Assembly: GCA_027579435.1 (NCBI GenBank)
Contig: JANBPK010001192.1
Coordinates: forward strand, 1 to 64,000
DNA length: 64,000 nt
Reading direction: 5' to 3'
Source of the DNA: Candolleomyces eurysporus
Lineage: Eukaryota > Basidiomycota > Agaricomycetes > Agaricales > Psathyrellaceae
Under the pieces are notes generated by a model, which was not told where the DNA came from, made no database searches, and saw only the letters and a program-made list of their open reading frames with translations. Positions 12,567-23,273 of the stretch are shown here, one piece after another (the first letter of the stretch is position 1; each line of letters starts with the position of its first letter). Both the position numbers and the translations under genes were made by a program.

Positions 12567-12927
12567 TGTTGAACTTACGTGAAATAGACGCCTGTTCCAT
12601 GGCGCTTATTATGTAAACCTCTATAAATAGTATTACGCAGTAATCTCGGTATATAGTAGGTCTAGTAGTTATCTAGGTTCAGCTTCTAGAGCAAAGCGTC
12701 ATAATGGTGTCATTATTGCACCTTAAGCACGCAATGCTCAGTCATCCAATGTGCACAGACCACTAGGTGACTTGGTGTGACATTACGGTCACATATTTGA
12801 GTAGTATATAAACCATGTAGTTTAGTATGAATAAAGCTCGAAGCACTTTCTATAAGCAAAGTCAGTAGTACATCCCTCAAGCATCACCCCGTAGTCGATC
12901 CTAGTACAACGGTATGTCTCACCAACA
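12567..12927 (+). repeat. 3' LTR of the copia element
   Basis: Placed by the purine tract that ends at 12566 and by the short inverted ends TGTTG (12567) and CAACA (12923-12927). It contains a TATATAAA-like promoter box near 12805 and an AATAAA-type signal near 12829. No second copy exists in the window, so the right boundary is inferred. Confidence 0.75.
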
Positions 12928-14340
12928 TACTCTCCCTACTTGTAGCTGTGTGACACCTGGACTCGCATTACCATGCGAGAAATGCTGTCTAACAATGAAC
13001 ACACATCCCAGCAAGTAAGAAACCATCTCCACACTGGCTTTCATTCCCAAAGCACCAAGAACCTGATTCTGAGGCCTATAAGGACTTGGGTACTTGTTCC
13101 CTGGGGTTCTTGGTGCCAAGCCTGACACAAAACCAAACCAGGTGACTCCCATGATTTTTGACATGTGATCTGCTTCTCTTTCTCTTTGATTTTGTATAGG
13201 CCTCGGAATCACCGCGCGCAGCGACGGCCTCTAGCCACAAGTAATAAGATAGAAGGTGCCTGGTATTTGGGAGTAAGCACATATTTCTCTGGTCCAAAAT
13301 GAAGCTGAAATGTGGCTGGATGCTGCCAGCTTACCTGTGAAGAAGGTAAATGCATGCAAAAAGATAGTGATTTGAATGATGGTGGTCATTTGGGTCCAGA
13401 GGGATGTAGGTTACAGTAGGTAGGAATTGACATCAGGAAACCCATTGAATGATTGGTAGCTTGCCTTGAAAAATCAGAGGGGTACAATCAGTGAACATCC
13501 TGTATAACACTCATTAATGCCTCCTGAGACCAGGAGGTAAGAGCGAACGTCAAAGGTCATTGGAAAGGAAAGTCAATTCAGTCAAAAGAACCACTCACAA
13601 TTATGATAGCAACCCTCTGGTCCAACCTTGTCTGCAGCAACAATTTGCTCAGTATGCATGTTTCTTGCTTCCAAGGACTGAGAGGCACCCGGCCTGCTGC
13701 TCTCTCTCTGGTCTTGCTCTGTGATCATACCTGGACCAAAGCCTGCAGAAGGTTATGATTTTCCAGTGCATGTTTTGTAATTCTTGTATCATGTTTTGTT
13801 TGGCCCTTTGACACGTGCTCAGTCATTAATATACACTGAAGTAAGATGTCCAAACTAAAGTGATTGCTTCACTGAGATAGTGTGAGTCAAAATGCCTCAG
13901 CCCGCTTCCACTAAGTTTATCCAACCGGCTCTTCATGTTTTTTGTGGACACGTTCATTGCATCGTTTACTCTTCTTTCCCCCTTTTCTCGTTCTCCCCTT
14001 TTCCCATCCTTTGCTGCTTACATGTCCTCCTCAACTCTCTCTCCCTTCCTCCCTTTCTTTTTACCAATTGTTCATTGGCCTTTTTTCTTCTGGTTTCATG
14101 CTCCTTATTCCCAGCATTGTAGGGTTTCTCTCCTTCACCTCATCTTTCCCACTTTTGCTCGTTCATTGAGCACAGAGATTGAATTCATTCAGCGCCAACA
14201 GAAACATAAGCTCAGGATACTTTGGTGTCCAGGAACCTCAGAAGGATTATCATGAGCTAGAGATCTGAACTGACGCACAGTGGTTATTACATTGATCTAC
14301 GAGTACAAGAGTTCCCCAAGCAATAGTCTCTAAGCTCTAA
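12928..14340. other. non-coding stretch, nothing recognised
   Basis: No ORF here looks like a gene. A perfect 12-bp inverted repeat (GCACCAAGAACC at 13052-13063, complement at 13105-13116) spans a 41-nt loop. A strongly pyrimidine-rich tract lies at about 13970-14110. Confidence 0.5.
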
Positions 14341-17245
14341 TCAACCAGCAAATGAGACCTCCGTCTCGCCACGCTCATACCCCTCAACATCGTCCACACC
14401 CGTCTCACCCCCATCATCCGACTCTTCTCCAGCCATCTCAACGTCATCTCGGTGTGGGGCATCGTAAGGGTAGATGGAATCACCATCCGTCGTTGCACCT
14501 TCCTCCTCCTCATATGCGGGAACAGACGCTCTGTCGTCATCCTCTTCCTCTTCAACAGCAAAACCATACTCTGAGGCGCCACCACCCTCCTCCTCTTCCT
14601 CTTCAAGGCGGACACTGTCAGCCCGCACATCGGTGTCCTCAGTTGCCCTTCCTCCAAGAAATTCATTGAAAAAGCCTCCACTAGCTCCCGACTTCGAACT
14701 TGACGACATTTCAACGATCCTTCCCCCNGTATTGATGCCCTTGAGCCGGTGCTGGCGAAGTAAATTCCCTTGTAGCAGACAAGGGCTTTGAGGAATAAGA
14801 GGCGGTCGAGGTCGGGGGGAACCCCGCAGCCGACCCAGCAACAGCTGCCAACGACATCAACGAAGAGGGGGAGGGTGCAACAGGCGATGCTATCGTTCTC
14901 GAAGTAGGACTCGTGTTACTTGCAACCGTAGATGCATGGGCAGCAGCAGCAGCAGCCGCAGCCCTCTGTCTGCCTTCCTTCGATCCAGGCGGAGCCCTTG
15001 AGCGTGGAGGGCCATGAGATACCGGAGGCGGAGGCGGAGGTACGGGAAGAAAACCTTTGTCCTTCTTATGGCTTGAGCCATCATCGTCCTCGCCCATATC
15101 TCGATACGCTGTTGACTGACGGAGAGGGCTGGGGCTGGGCCTGTTCGACAGGTCCTGTCGTCCGACAGCATGGTGATGAAGATGAAGGTGCGCGGCGGCA
15201 GCTGCAGCAGCTGTAGAGGATATCGACGGGGGNAGGAGGAGTTCCAGCAGGAGTTTCGGTTGCAGAGCGGGGTGTTGGTGCTTCCGGTGGTCCATGTGAG
15301 GTAGCCACACCCAACGCAGCCTGCCCTTCAGCCTTCTTCGTTCTCTTTTTAACCCTGGCAGTCGTTTCACCTTTTCCTGCAGCTTCATCAGGAGCTGGTG
15401 TCCCCGCTTTCGAGGCGGCGTCCGGCTGAGGAGTTCCCGTTTTCTTCTTCCTGTTTCCTGTACCTGCTTTTGCCGTTGTCGTTGCTTTCTTTGCACCTTC
15501 AGATTTCCGTCCCTTCGTACTTTTAGAAGAGATGCCGGCCTCTTCCCTAGCCTTTTGTTTCTCGAACTCTGCCTTTGCTTCATCTTCTTCCAAGGCATCC
15601 AAAGCCCATTGCTCTTGCATAAACTCGGGGTACCTTTCGATAGCGGGTCGCCAGGTCTGGTGATTAGGTGTACTAGAGATAATTGGTTTCGTGTCTTCGT
15701 CGATATCCATTTTCATATCCAAAGACGCGCTCTCGGGCTCCTGCTTGATAGGGGATATAGTCTCTGGTTGCGGCAGCTCGGGCTGAGGTCGTCCGTCGAG
15801 CAAGGCATCAATGTCCGGGGGTGGCGGGAAGGCGAAATCAGGGCCAGGATTAATCCTGACAAATGCATCGTTGAATACGGATATCATAGGATAGTAACCC
15901 AAAGTCCCGTCGTCGAAAGGATTTTCTCGGTGTTCCTTCACGCCCTCCTTGGCACGCCGGCCGCTCTTTCCTTTTCGTTGTTCGCTTGTCTGGCGAAGGG
16001 GAAGGAAGTCGTAGAGGTCTTGGAACGCAATTCCTTGACATTCTCCATTCACAAAGAATGCAACGCGAGAACCTTCAAGGATCGGAAGTGGTCGAAGAGG
16101 GGGTCCGGTTTCCTTCGCCTTCTCCTTGTCTGGGGGATTACTCCGATCAGGGAGTTTGGCGCCAGTGTTCGGCTTCTTTGTGCTGGTGGAAGGAAGAGAC
16201 GCCGAGTTGTTGGCTTTGGTCGGCTCCTCCATGAGCGCGGACATCTCTTTTGATACAGGATATTCAAGGATTTCGAATACTTCCTGGCCTTTGAGGTCTA
16301 TCGGTATACGTTCGCGATGGAGGTGAGCGGGATCATGTGGGTCCTTTTTACTGGGTTGGCGTAAGGGAGGGAGGGAGATGTACATGCCGACAACATCTCC
16401 AGACTTGAATGGTTTCCCGTAAGGTCGCGGTCTTGAGAGCGCAACCTTTTCGCCAGTTCTGTCTCGGAATCCGTAGCTGTATCCGTCCAAACCAACAGGC
16501 CCGTTCAAGGGAGCTTCTCGCCTACCCCAGCCAAGACGTACATGGCCTCCCTCCTTTTTTGATTCGGCCGCTTCGCCGACACGTTCGCCCCCGCCAACCT
16601 CGATTTTGACTTCGAGGTACCATTTGCCTTCGCGCATTGGAGCGTTGCAACGCGCGCTACGGAAACCTTTGGATCCGCCGAGACCTACACCATCCTTGGT
16701 GACTTTGAGAGAGGGACTACGGTCTTCCCAGCTGATCCTGAATGAGGTGGGATTCGATTCGATTGTGCGGCAAGGCGTGATGAATCCGGGCTGGTTGATT
16801 CCTGCAGGTACGTAGCGGAAGCCAAGGCGGTTTGCCGCTGCATAGTCTGTTCTGTACCACTCTGAGTCTTCAGCGACCGGAATGAACGTTGGTCCCCGAG
16901 AAATACTGAGGATTGGCCGAGAGTAAAGGTCTGTGCGGGCTAGGAGACTAGGAAGGGATTCAAGGCCATGCGCTGGACTCGGAAGCGACATACGTACTCG
17001 TTTGTGCCGTTTCCTGCGGTACTTCCTGGATCTGAAGGCGCTGGGGACGCAGCGTGGGTAGCTGATGCTGCATGTCCTCTTTTGCGTTTTCGACTGGGGG
17101 CCGGGGCCGTCACATTCGGCTGGGCTGGGCCATGGACGTTTCCATTGGTGTTCGAGCTCGGTCCTGGGGTCTCTGGAGCGGAATTTGGGATGGAGTTGGA
17201 CGCGTCGATGTCGTTTGGAGGAGGTGAGGAGCCAGCAGCATACAT
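14341..17245 (-). CDS. ASH2: Ash2/Bre2-like SPRY protein, COMPASS subunit
   Basis: Subunit of the Set1/COMPASS histone H3K4 methyltransferase in the nucleus, where the SPRY domain binds the Rbbp5-type partner. The N-terminus carries a basic run (SRKRKRGH) that could be a nuclear signal. The SPRY domain runs from about residue 130 (GKWYLEVKIEV, RLGWGRREAPLNGPVG, YSYGFRDRTG, GDVVGMYISLPP) through an insert to RVAFFVNGECQG and the YYPMISVF block. The C-terminal half is low complexity: basic, poly-Ala, Pro/Ser and finally acidic. It starts at 17245. An intron of 50 nt (about 16975-17024, GTACCG...CCAG) keeps frame. Ns at 15233 and 14728 each break the frame. Dropping both gives one 950-codon frame, which supports a single gene. 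The long disordered tail is unusual for the family, as yeast and human homologues end soon after SPRY. Confidence 0.85.
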
Positions 17246-17591
17246 GACCTTGATGGAGAGAACGAAAGCAATTAGCAGTCAGTCTTACCGACGGCTGGCG
17301 TCCAGTTCACACGGAAACAATGCGCGCTGCTAGCACTAGCGGTTTCATTCATAGTTCTGCATTTCTGACGACCTTGGTCTCGGATTTTCAACATTTTTAT
17401 TGTATATGAATGGCGCACTTCGATTTGTGGCCAGTGGCCGAGATTCATATTCAAGTTTGGGATGATGCCAAACCTCGTCAAAGTGTCCGGCATCCAGTAT
17501 TCAGTGATCATCATCTTGCTCTTGACCATTCACTTCCTTTATCCTGACTCATGGCCTCGTTCTCTTAAAAGCCCGCCTTCCAATGCTTCAT
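17246..17591. promoter_or_regulatory. divergent promoter between ASH2-like gene and conserved hypothetical
   Basis: The two start codons point away from each other across about 346 bp. I see no clear TATA box. Two CT-rich patches (for example near 17500-17570) are compatible with basidiomycete initiators. Confidence 0.5.
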
Positions 17592-18447
17592 ATGGACATT
17601 GACCTTCGACCACCACGGTCGCCACCTTCCGCTCTGCACGCTTTTGGCGTCCGCCAAGTCTCTTCGATGAGTTCCGCGAAGAGAGCCCGCTCCCCTGAAA
17701 CAGGGTACCCCTTCGATCGTCCAGCTGTCAGTTGTATTCTCCTCACTGTGACTATTGTAGTGGCTCATGGAGGTTGTCCTAGAAACGTCTGCTCATCGGG
17801 GCCCATGAAGCTGCGATGGACTCAGCTGAGTTTTCGGACGGTTCGTACGGTCTGGCACCCTCGGCGACAACCAGTCGCTTCCCTTCCGAGGATTGGGTGT
17901 CCCAGGCGAGAGGGCTGAGTATAGATAATGCCACGCCGTATGATTCAAGATCGACTAATCCATCTCTTGAAAACCTTGGGCCACAATCAGGCGACGTGGA
18001 CATGGTAAGTGGTAATTTGTGACTCCTTCAATGCCGGCAGCTAGCTCACCCAGTGCCCAGATGGACTCGGAGGATACTCAATCTGCTCCAGTATCTAGTT
18101 TCTCTGATCCCAGTATTCAGACGCCGGAGACTCGTTTTCATCCAGCAACACCTCAGCGACCAATTTCGGGTTTATTCTCCAGGGTGTTGCAGCCCGAGAT
18201 CAACGTCACGCCGGCGACTCCTTGCGGCACCGTCCCGCCATCGGTCTCTAGCAGCACTCAGGATCTCACTCACCTGGCGCACGTTTCATTACCCCAAGGA
18301 GGAAGCCCTATGTCAATTACGCCAACTTCCTCGTTCTCTCAGTTGACTCCTCAGCAGTCGCGCCGACCAAAGTTCAGCATGGGACCTCGAGCAGATTGCG
18401 AAAAGTGCCGCCTGGGTGTCAAGGGCCACTGGGCACATTTCGATTAA
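17592..18447 (+). CDS. conserved fungal hypothetical with C-terminal CxxC/HxxH motif
   Basis: Three exons, 17592-17726, 17783-18004 and 18061-18447, with two 56-nt introns, give 247 residues in one frame. An in-frame ATG at 17583 would add three residues. The N-terminus has KRARSPE, then a serine-, proline- and threonine-rich middle. The end reads GPRADCEKCRLGVKGHWAHF, with two Cys and two His spaced like a small zinc site (inference). I recall similar tails in other mushroom proteins but know no function. It lies between the ASH2-like gene, with which it shares a promoter, and POL5, co-directional. No signal peptide or membrane segment is visible. Confidence 0.75.
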
Positions 18448-18650
18448 CGTTCTTAAACTGATCTCCTAGTGATTTCATTTTTTTCCTGCATTGCTTTGCC
18501 TCCTCTGCAACGGAACATCACTCAGCACCAAGGACAGTCATACGTTATATTATTCGCTAGTTGATGATTGTATATTGTCGTTTATCTCGTTTCCGATATC
18601 ATATCTGCGTGGTTCAGCTTCATTGGTTGTTCTTCAGACGCGTTCCGATA

Positions 18651-18794
18651 ATGGACGCGTTCGATTTGTTTGGTGCGTTCGCTGGCTCCCAATTAGGACC
18701 AAACATGAGGTTGCGCGCGCGGTCCGATGCGGTCCGGTCGAAAAAGTTTGTGATAGACGTTCTGCAGCAGAGGCAGAGCGCTGTGGATCTATGA
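18651..18794 (+). CDS. upstream ORF of POL5 (47 aa)
   Basis: This reading frame (MDAFDLFGAFAGSQ...QSAVDL) ends with TGA at 18792-18794. The POL5 ATG follows after one base (TGAAATG). The spacing suits termination-reinitiation control of POL5 translation. It could also be a chance ORF in the 5' leader. Confidence 0.45.
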   Translation: MDAFDLFGAFAGSQLGPNMRLRARSDAVRSKKFVIDVLQQRQSAVDL

Positions 18795-18795
18795 A

Positions 18796-21700
18796 ATGAC
18801 GACCACTCTCCCTCTCTTCTGGCATCTCTCTTCATCTTCAAAAAAGGACCGCTTGGATGCCTCTGTCAAGCTAGTCGGCGCTCTTGAGCAGTTCCAGTCT
18901 CAATTCACCCCCAACACCACTGGTGGAACCCAAACCAATGCCGCGGCTGCGTCGGACGACAGTGAAGACGAGGACGCGATTGCAACTACATCGAGTCGTA
19001 AACCTGACGAACTCGGTCTCCTCAACTCTCAAGATGTGGCCTATTCGATAAGGAGGTTGATTCGCGGCCTTGCAAGCCCCAGAGAAAGCAGCAGGCTCGG
19101 CTTCGCCGTCGCTCTTACTGAAGTACGTTCTTTGAAGGCTCATTCTTATTGGAGAAGCCTGTTAACTGTTTCTGTAGCTGCTGTCTCGGATAGACACAGT
19201 AACATGCGATCAGATCGTAAATCTCATCCTGTCGAGCAGCAAAACCCAGGGATCCATGACAGGACAAGAAGAACGGGACATGCTTTTCGCCCGACTCTTC
19301 GGATTCATGTCCGTCATCCGCTCAGGCCTCCTCGTACGCGCCGCACCTCTCGCAACTTCAGCTTCTTCCAAAACCGAGTCGTCCAGCCCCGTCAGCTTTA
19401 AGCAAGTAGTCGAAGAGTTGGTTGCCCTGGGAGAGAAGAAGTCGTGGTTGAGGGAAAGTGCCTGGTTCACCATTGGGTTGGCGATTGATGCTTTGCATGG
19501 GTCAGACGTTGCATGGAAAGAGGAATCAGTGGACTTTGTGTTCGATCAACTCTTTGTGTCTATCACAATATGGTCACCAGAGAAAATCGCCCTCACGTTG
19601 AAGCTGCAGGAATTGTATCCGGAGCGGGATTGGTCGAAGCTCGTTGCACCCACCTTCAAAAACCCAAAATTGCTCAGCTCGTCGAATCTTCAGACACTTT
19701 CTCGCATACTGAAGGTGATGTTATTTGGCTTTCCATTGTGCTTTACATTCATAGTTGTTTTCGTAGGAATCATCCATCGACGAAGAAGGACATAAGGATC
19801 CGTCCAAAGCTCCCAGTGGCACATGGAAGCCTCAGCTACACTTTGCATGGGATGTTATTCTCGAACAACTGCTCCCTGGACCAAATAATACCAAAAAGCA
19901 GCCAAAAGGCTCTCTTCAAGAATTCTTCAAGGTTGTTGTCGACGGTAAGCGTCTTCGAATCTGTCCCAGTCCTCCTTATAGAACCCCTCTTGCTTCAGAG
20001 TCCCTCTTCTCCACGACTTCGTCCCCTCAGCGGAAATACTGGGGATTCCAGGTCTTCCAAAACGCCTTGAAACGGGTAACAGACGAAACGATGCCAATGC
20101 TCTTCACCAGGAACTTCATGAGGTCCTGGATAAACCATCTCTCGAACAAGGATCGGTACCTCCACAAAATAGCTCAGCAGACCGTCACGGAAGTGCAAGC
20201 CTTCGTCAAGGACAAGCCCCAATTGGGCTTTGCTCTGATTCTCGAGCTCACTGGTGTTAACGGAAGTCAGCAGTTTGACAAGTTGACTAAAACGAAGACG
20301 GTGGAGTCCATTTTGGCCTCGATGACCTCAGAGGGTATCCAGAACTATGTCAACCACTTGTTCTCGCAGTTCAACGAATTCGACGAGTGAGTAGTCGACG
20401 ATTTGCTTTTCCCGAAAGCGCACTGACAATGATTCATTCGAAGATCTAACCAGAGTGAAGCCGATACGCGCAGAACGTGGATCGTGGACCAGGTCGTTGC
20501 ACTTATCCGAAATGGTGGCATTCCCAAATCGGACGAGTGCATCCAAACTGTGTTGGAATGGCTCACGGTGTACGGTCTGTTTGTCGTGAAGAAAAAGTCC
20601 TCAAAGAGTTCTATCACTGTTGTAAGTCTTTGCCCATCGAAATCCGGTTCCTCAGACCATGTTGCGCTTACACATTGTGTTATATCAGCTTCGTCACGTA
20701 CCCAATCCTCCCATATCAGAAGAGATCCGTGAAGTTTGCAAGAACCGATTATTGACCTGCTTGGGGGAACTCAGTGGCCAGACTGCCGTGGTTCAGTCAG
20801 GTACGAGTCTCGTTCAAACGAGTGGAGAACATCGCGTGTCTAAAGGCATCGATTGCAGATGACAAAACAACAAAAGCTTCAGCCATCGCCTCCGACGGCA
20901 AGCTTTGGGTCGCAAAAGTCGTCGTCACAGTCAAGGCTTTGGAAGAGGACCCCAAACACGTCGCCCCCGCTAACGAGTTGGAAGAAGAGGAGAAAGAGTT
21001 GCTCACGAAGGCCCATGAGCAGGCGGCGAAACTCAAGGATGTACGAGCGGACCCTGGCACTCCCTGCACTTCGATTCTAACTTACTTTCGTGTCGCAGGT
21101 TCTTGAAGAGCAACGAGAACCGGCTCGAGGCGCCGAGCTGCTCCTTCTTTCACTCATCCTTTTACAATACTGTGGAGAAGGTCAAGATAGCGACGCAGTC
21201 GAGGTTCGTTTCTTTTTCATCTCTCCCTTTCGTTTCTCTGGCGCCTTATACGCGAGCTTTGTATAGTCATGTATCGAGGCTATCTCACGCATGCCATTCT
21301 GGCCCTCCAAAACCAAGAAATCGAAAAAGAAAGGCAAGGAGAAGGAGAAGCAAAAGGTCAAGGAAGTAGAGGGAGAGGGCGAAGAGGAGATAGAGCCCAT
21401 CGACCTCCTGGCCGATGTTATTATCGGATTCTTGGAAGCGTCGACTTCGTATCTACGGACGATAGCTAACCAGGCGTTCGGGTACCTCGCTGCTTTGGTC
21501 AAGGAGAGTACGGTCGACTTGCTTGTGTCTGTGAGTTTTCTTAATCCCTTCTCTTGTTTCAACGTGCTCATCTCCGTTGTTTTAGCAACTCGAACGCCGG
21601 ACTCCCGCTGAACTTGCAGAGAGCGACGAGGAGAATGAAGATGTGGAGATGGACGATGAAGAGGAAGAGGATGATGACGATGATGACGAAGATGCAGAGG

Positions 21701-23099
21701 CCGAGGCTGCCGGTACTGGTGGAGAAGACGACGACGACGACGAGTCAAGTAGCGACGAGTCATTCGGGGAAATCGATCTAGGGAATGACGACGAGGACGA
21801 AGAGATCGACCTGGAGTTGAGGAACAAAATTGAAGAGGCTCTACGGGTACACGGGATCAAACCTGCGACAGAAGAGGACGACGAGGAAGAAGACGAAGAA
21901 CTCATGGACGATGACCAGATGATGGCTATCGATGCACAGCTAGCTCAGGTGTTCCAGGCGCGGGCGAATGAGAAGAAAGGCGCTAAGAGTATGTCCACTC
22001 GCTTTCACGCTCTCTTTTATGTGGACTCATCTGTTCTCCAGATGCGAACGCTCAACGAGAAGCCACGCATTTCAAGAACCGCGTCCTAGATTTGGTGGAC
22101 ATTTTCTTGAAGAAACAGCCAACAAATACTCTGACTCCTCGATTTATCGTGCCATTAGTTGAGGTGATTGCAGGGTCTGGCCAAGACGAAATGCAACTTC
22201 GGGACAAGGCCAAAGGCATCCTCCGATCTCGCATTTCAAAAGCGAAGGAGTACCCTTCCGCTGTCGACGCCGACGAAGTGGCGGAAATCCTCCAGGCTCT
22301 GCATGGACGCGCCAAAAAGGCACATGGTTCGGATATCATGGAAATCCTAGGAACGTCCAGCGTATATCTCGCCAAAATCCTTGTTCAAGCCGGGAAGGAG
22401 TCGGCTGTTGAAGAGGCTTACCGCAGTTCTCTCCAGGACTTCCTCACGCGGAAAAATTCGACTTTCAACACAGCATTCTTCAAATTCTTCTTCCAACGCC
22501 AACCGGCTCAGGCATGGAAGCTCCGTAGCAGTATTCTCGAACTCGCAGCGCAGGCCATTAATAGCTATCGACAAGCACAATCACTCCAGCTGCTTGAGCT
22601 TCTGATCAACCAACTACGGAGCATGGTGAGTTTTTCCGTGGTCCGTCCGTCCTTTTCTCCAGTTTTGATAACCGAATCTCGATAACAGGAGAACCAAGTG
22701 GAGGCCGTCGCTGAATTCATGCCGTCATTGCGGGAAGCGTTGCTGGATCTTGCCAATAAGGCTTGCGCCGACCAATCCAAGCTTACGGCTCCCCAACTGA
22801 AGGAATTGCTCAAGTTGGCGCTCGCCTCTGCGCGTCAGACAAAACGTCTCGCGCCGGATACTGTGTCAGACGTATGGCAACCTGATGAATGGTCCACGCT
22901 CAAACAAAATTTGGCGCAGTCATCTCGATTCAGCTCATCTACAGGGCTACACAAAATGTGCGATCAAATGGTACAGCTGACTAGCCAATCCCAGGGAAAG
23001 GGGGAAAACAAGAAATCGCCGACAAAGCGGAAACGGAAAGCAGATGCAGAGCCCGAAGCAAAGGGTAAAGCAAAAACAAAGAAAGTTAAGGCGTCGTAG
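18796..23099 (+). CDS. POL5: POL5 / MYBBP1A-family nucleolar protein
   Basis: Homologue of yeast Pol5 ('DNA polymerase phi') and animal MYBBP1A, an essential nucleolar HEAT/ARM-type protein needed for rDNA transcription and ribosome assembly and not a working polymerase. Twelve exons: 18796-19122, 19178-19714, 19767-19944, 19999-20386, 20444-20621, 20689-20800, 20859-21040, 21099-21203, 21267-21530, 21586-21988, 22042-22625, 22689-23099. They sum to 1223 codons with no frame break. The N-terminal block has FWHLSSSSKKDRL and RLIRGLASPRESSRLGF. A very acidic loop (Asp/Glu run, about 21640-21760) follows, and a lysine-rich C-terminal tail (KRKRKADAEPEAKGKAKTKKVK) is probably the nucleolar signal. 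It converges with MSH3 over 174 bp. Confidence 0.92.
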
Positions 23100-23273
23100 G
23101 TCGTAGAAACCCTGTTGGTCGTTCTATAGCTTCTGCTAGTGCTTTCAACTCTTCGATACATTGTTTTGGATTTGACTTCTTGGTTAAGAGTTGACACATG
23201 GAGAGTTTGGCTTTGCGCGCCCTGGAATCAGGTGCACGTCAGCGAGATCCGTCTGAGATGCGTCGGTCTGTCC

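Larger units (their letters stand above)
486..12927 (+). mobile_element. Ty1/copia LTR retrotransposon, 5'-incomplete, split by a gypsy insertion
   Basis: Protease, integrase, reverse transcriptase and RNase H occur in the Pseudoviridae order (PR-INT-RT-RH). The body runs 486-3743, is interrupted by the gypsy element 3744-12152, and resumes at 12158. A purine tract CAAAGGGGAG at 12557-12566 sits directly before the 3' LTR, as expected for plus-strand priming. No 5' LTR is visible, so neither its age nor its target duplication can be read. The element is inactive: it carries in-frame stops, a frameshift near 3235 and the large insertion. Confidence 0.9.

Noticed and set aside
14352..14791. Plus-strand ORFs antisense to the ASH2-like tail
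   Set aside because: Low-complexity shadow frames of the acidic and Ser-rich minus-strand coding sequence, with no domain of their own.
21582..21905. Poly-Ser minus-strand ORF
   Set aside because: Antisense image of the Asp/Glu-rich loop of POL5.
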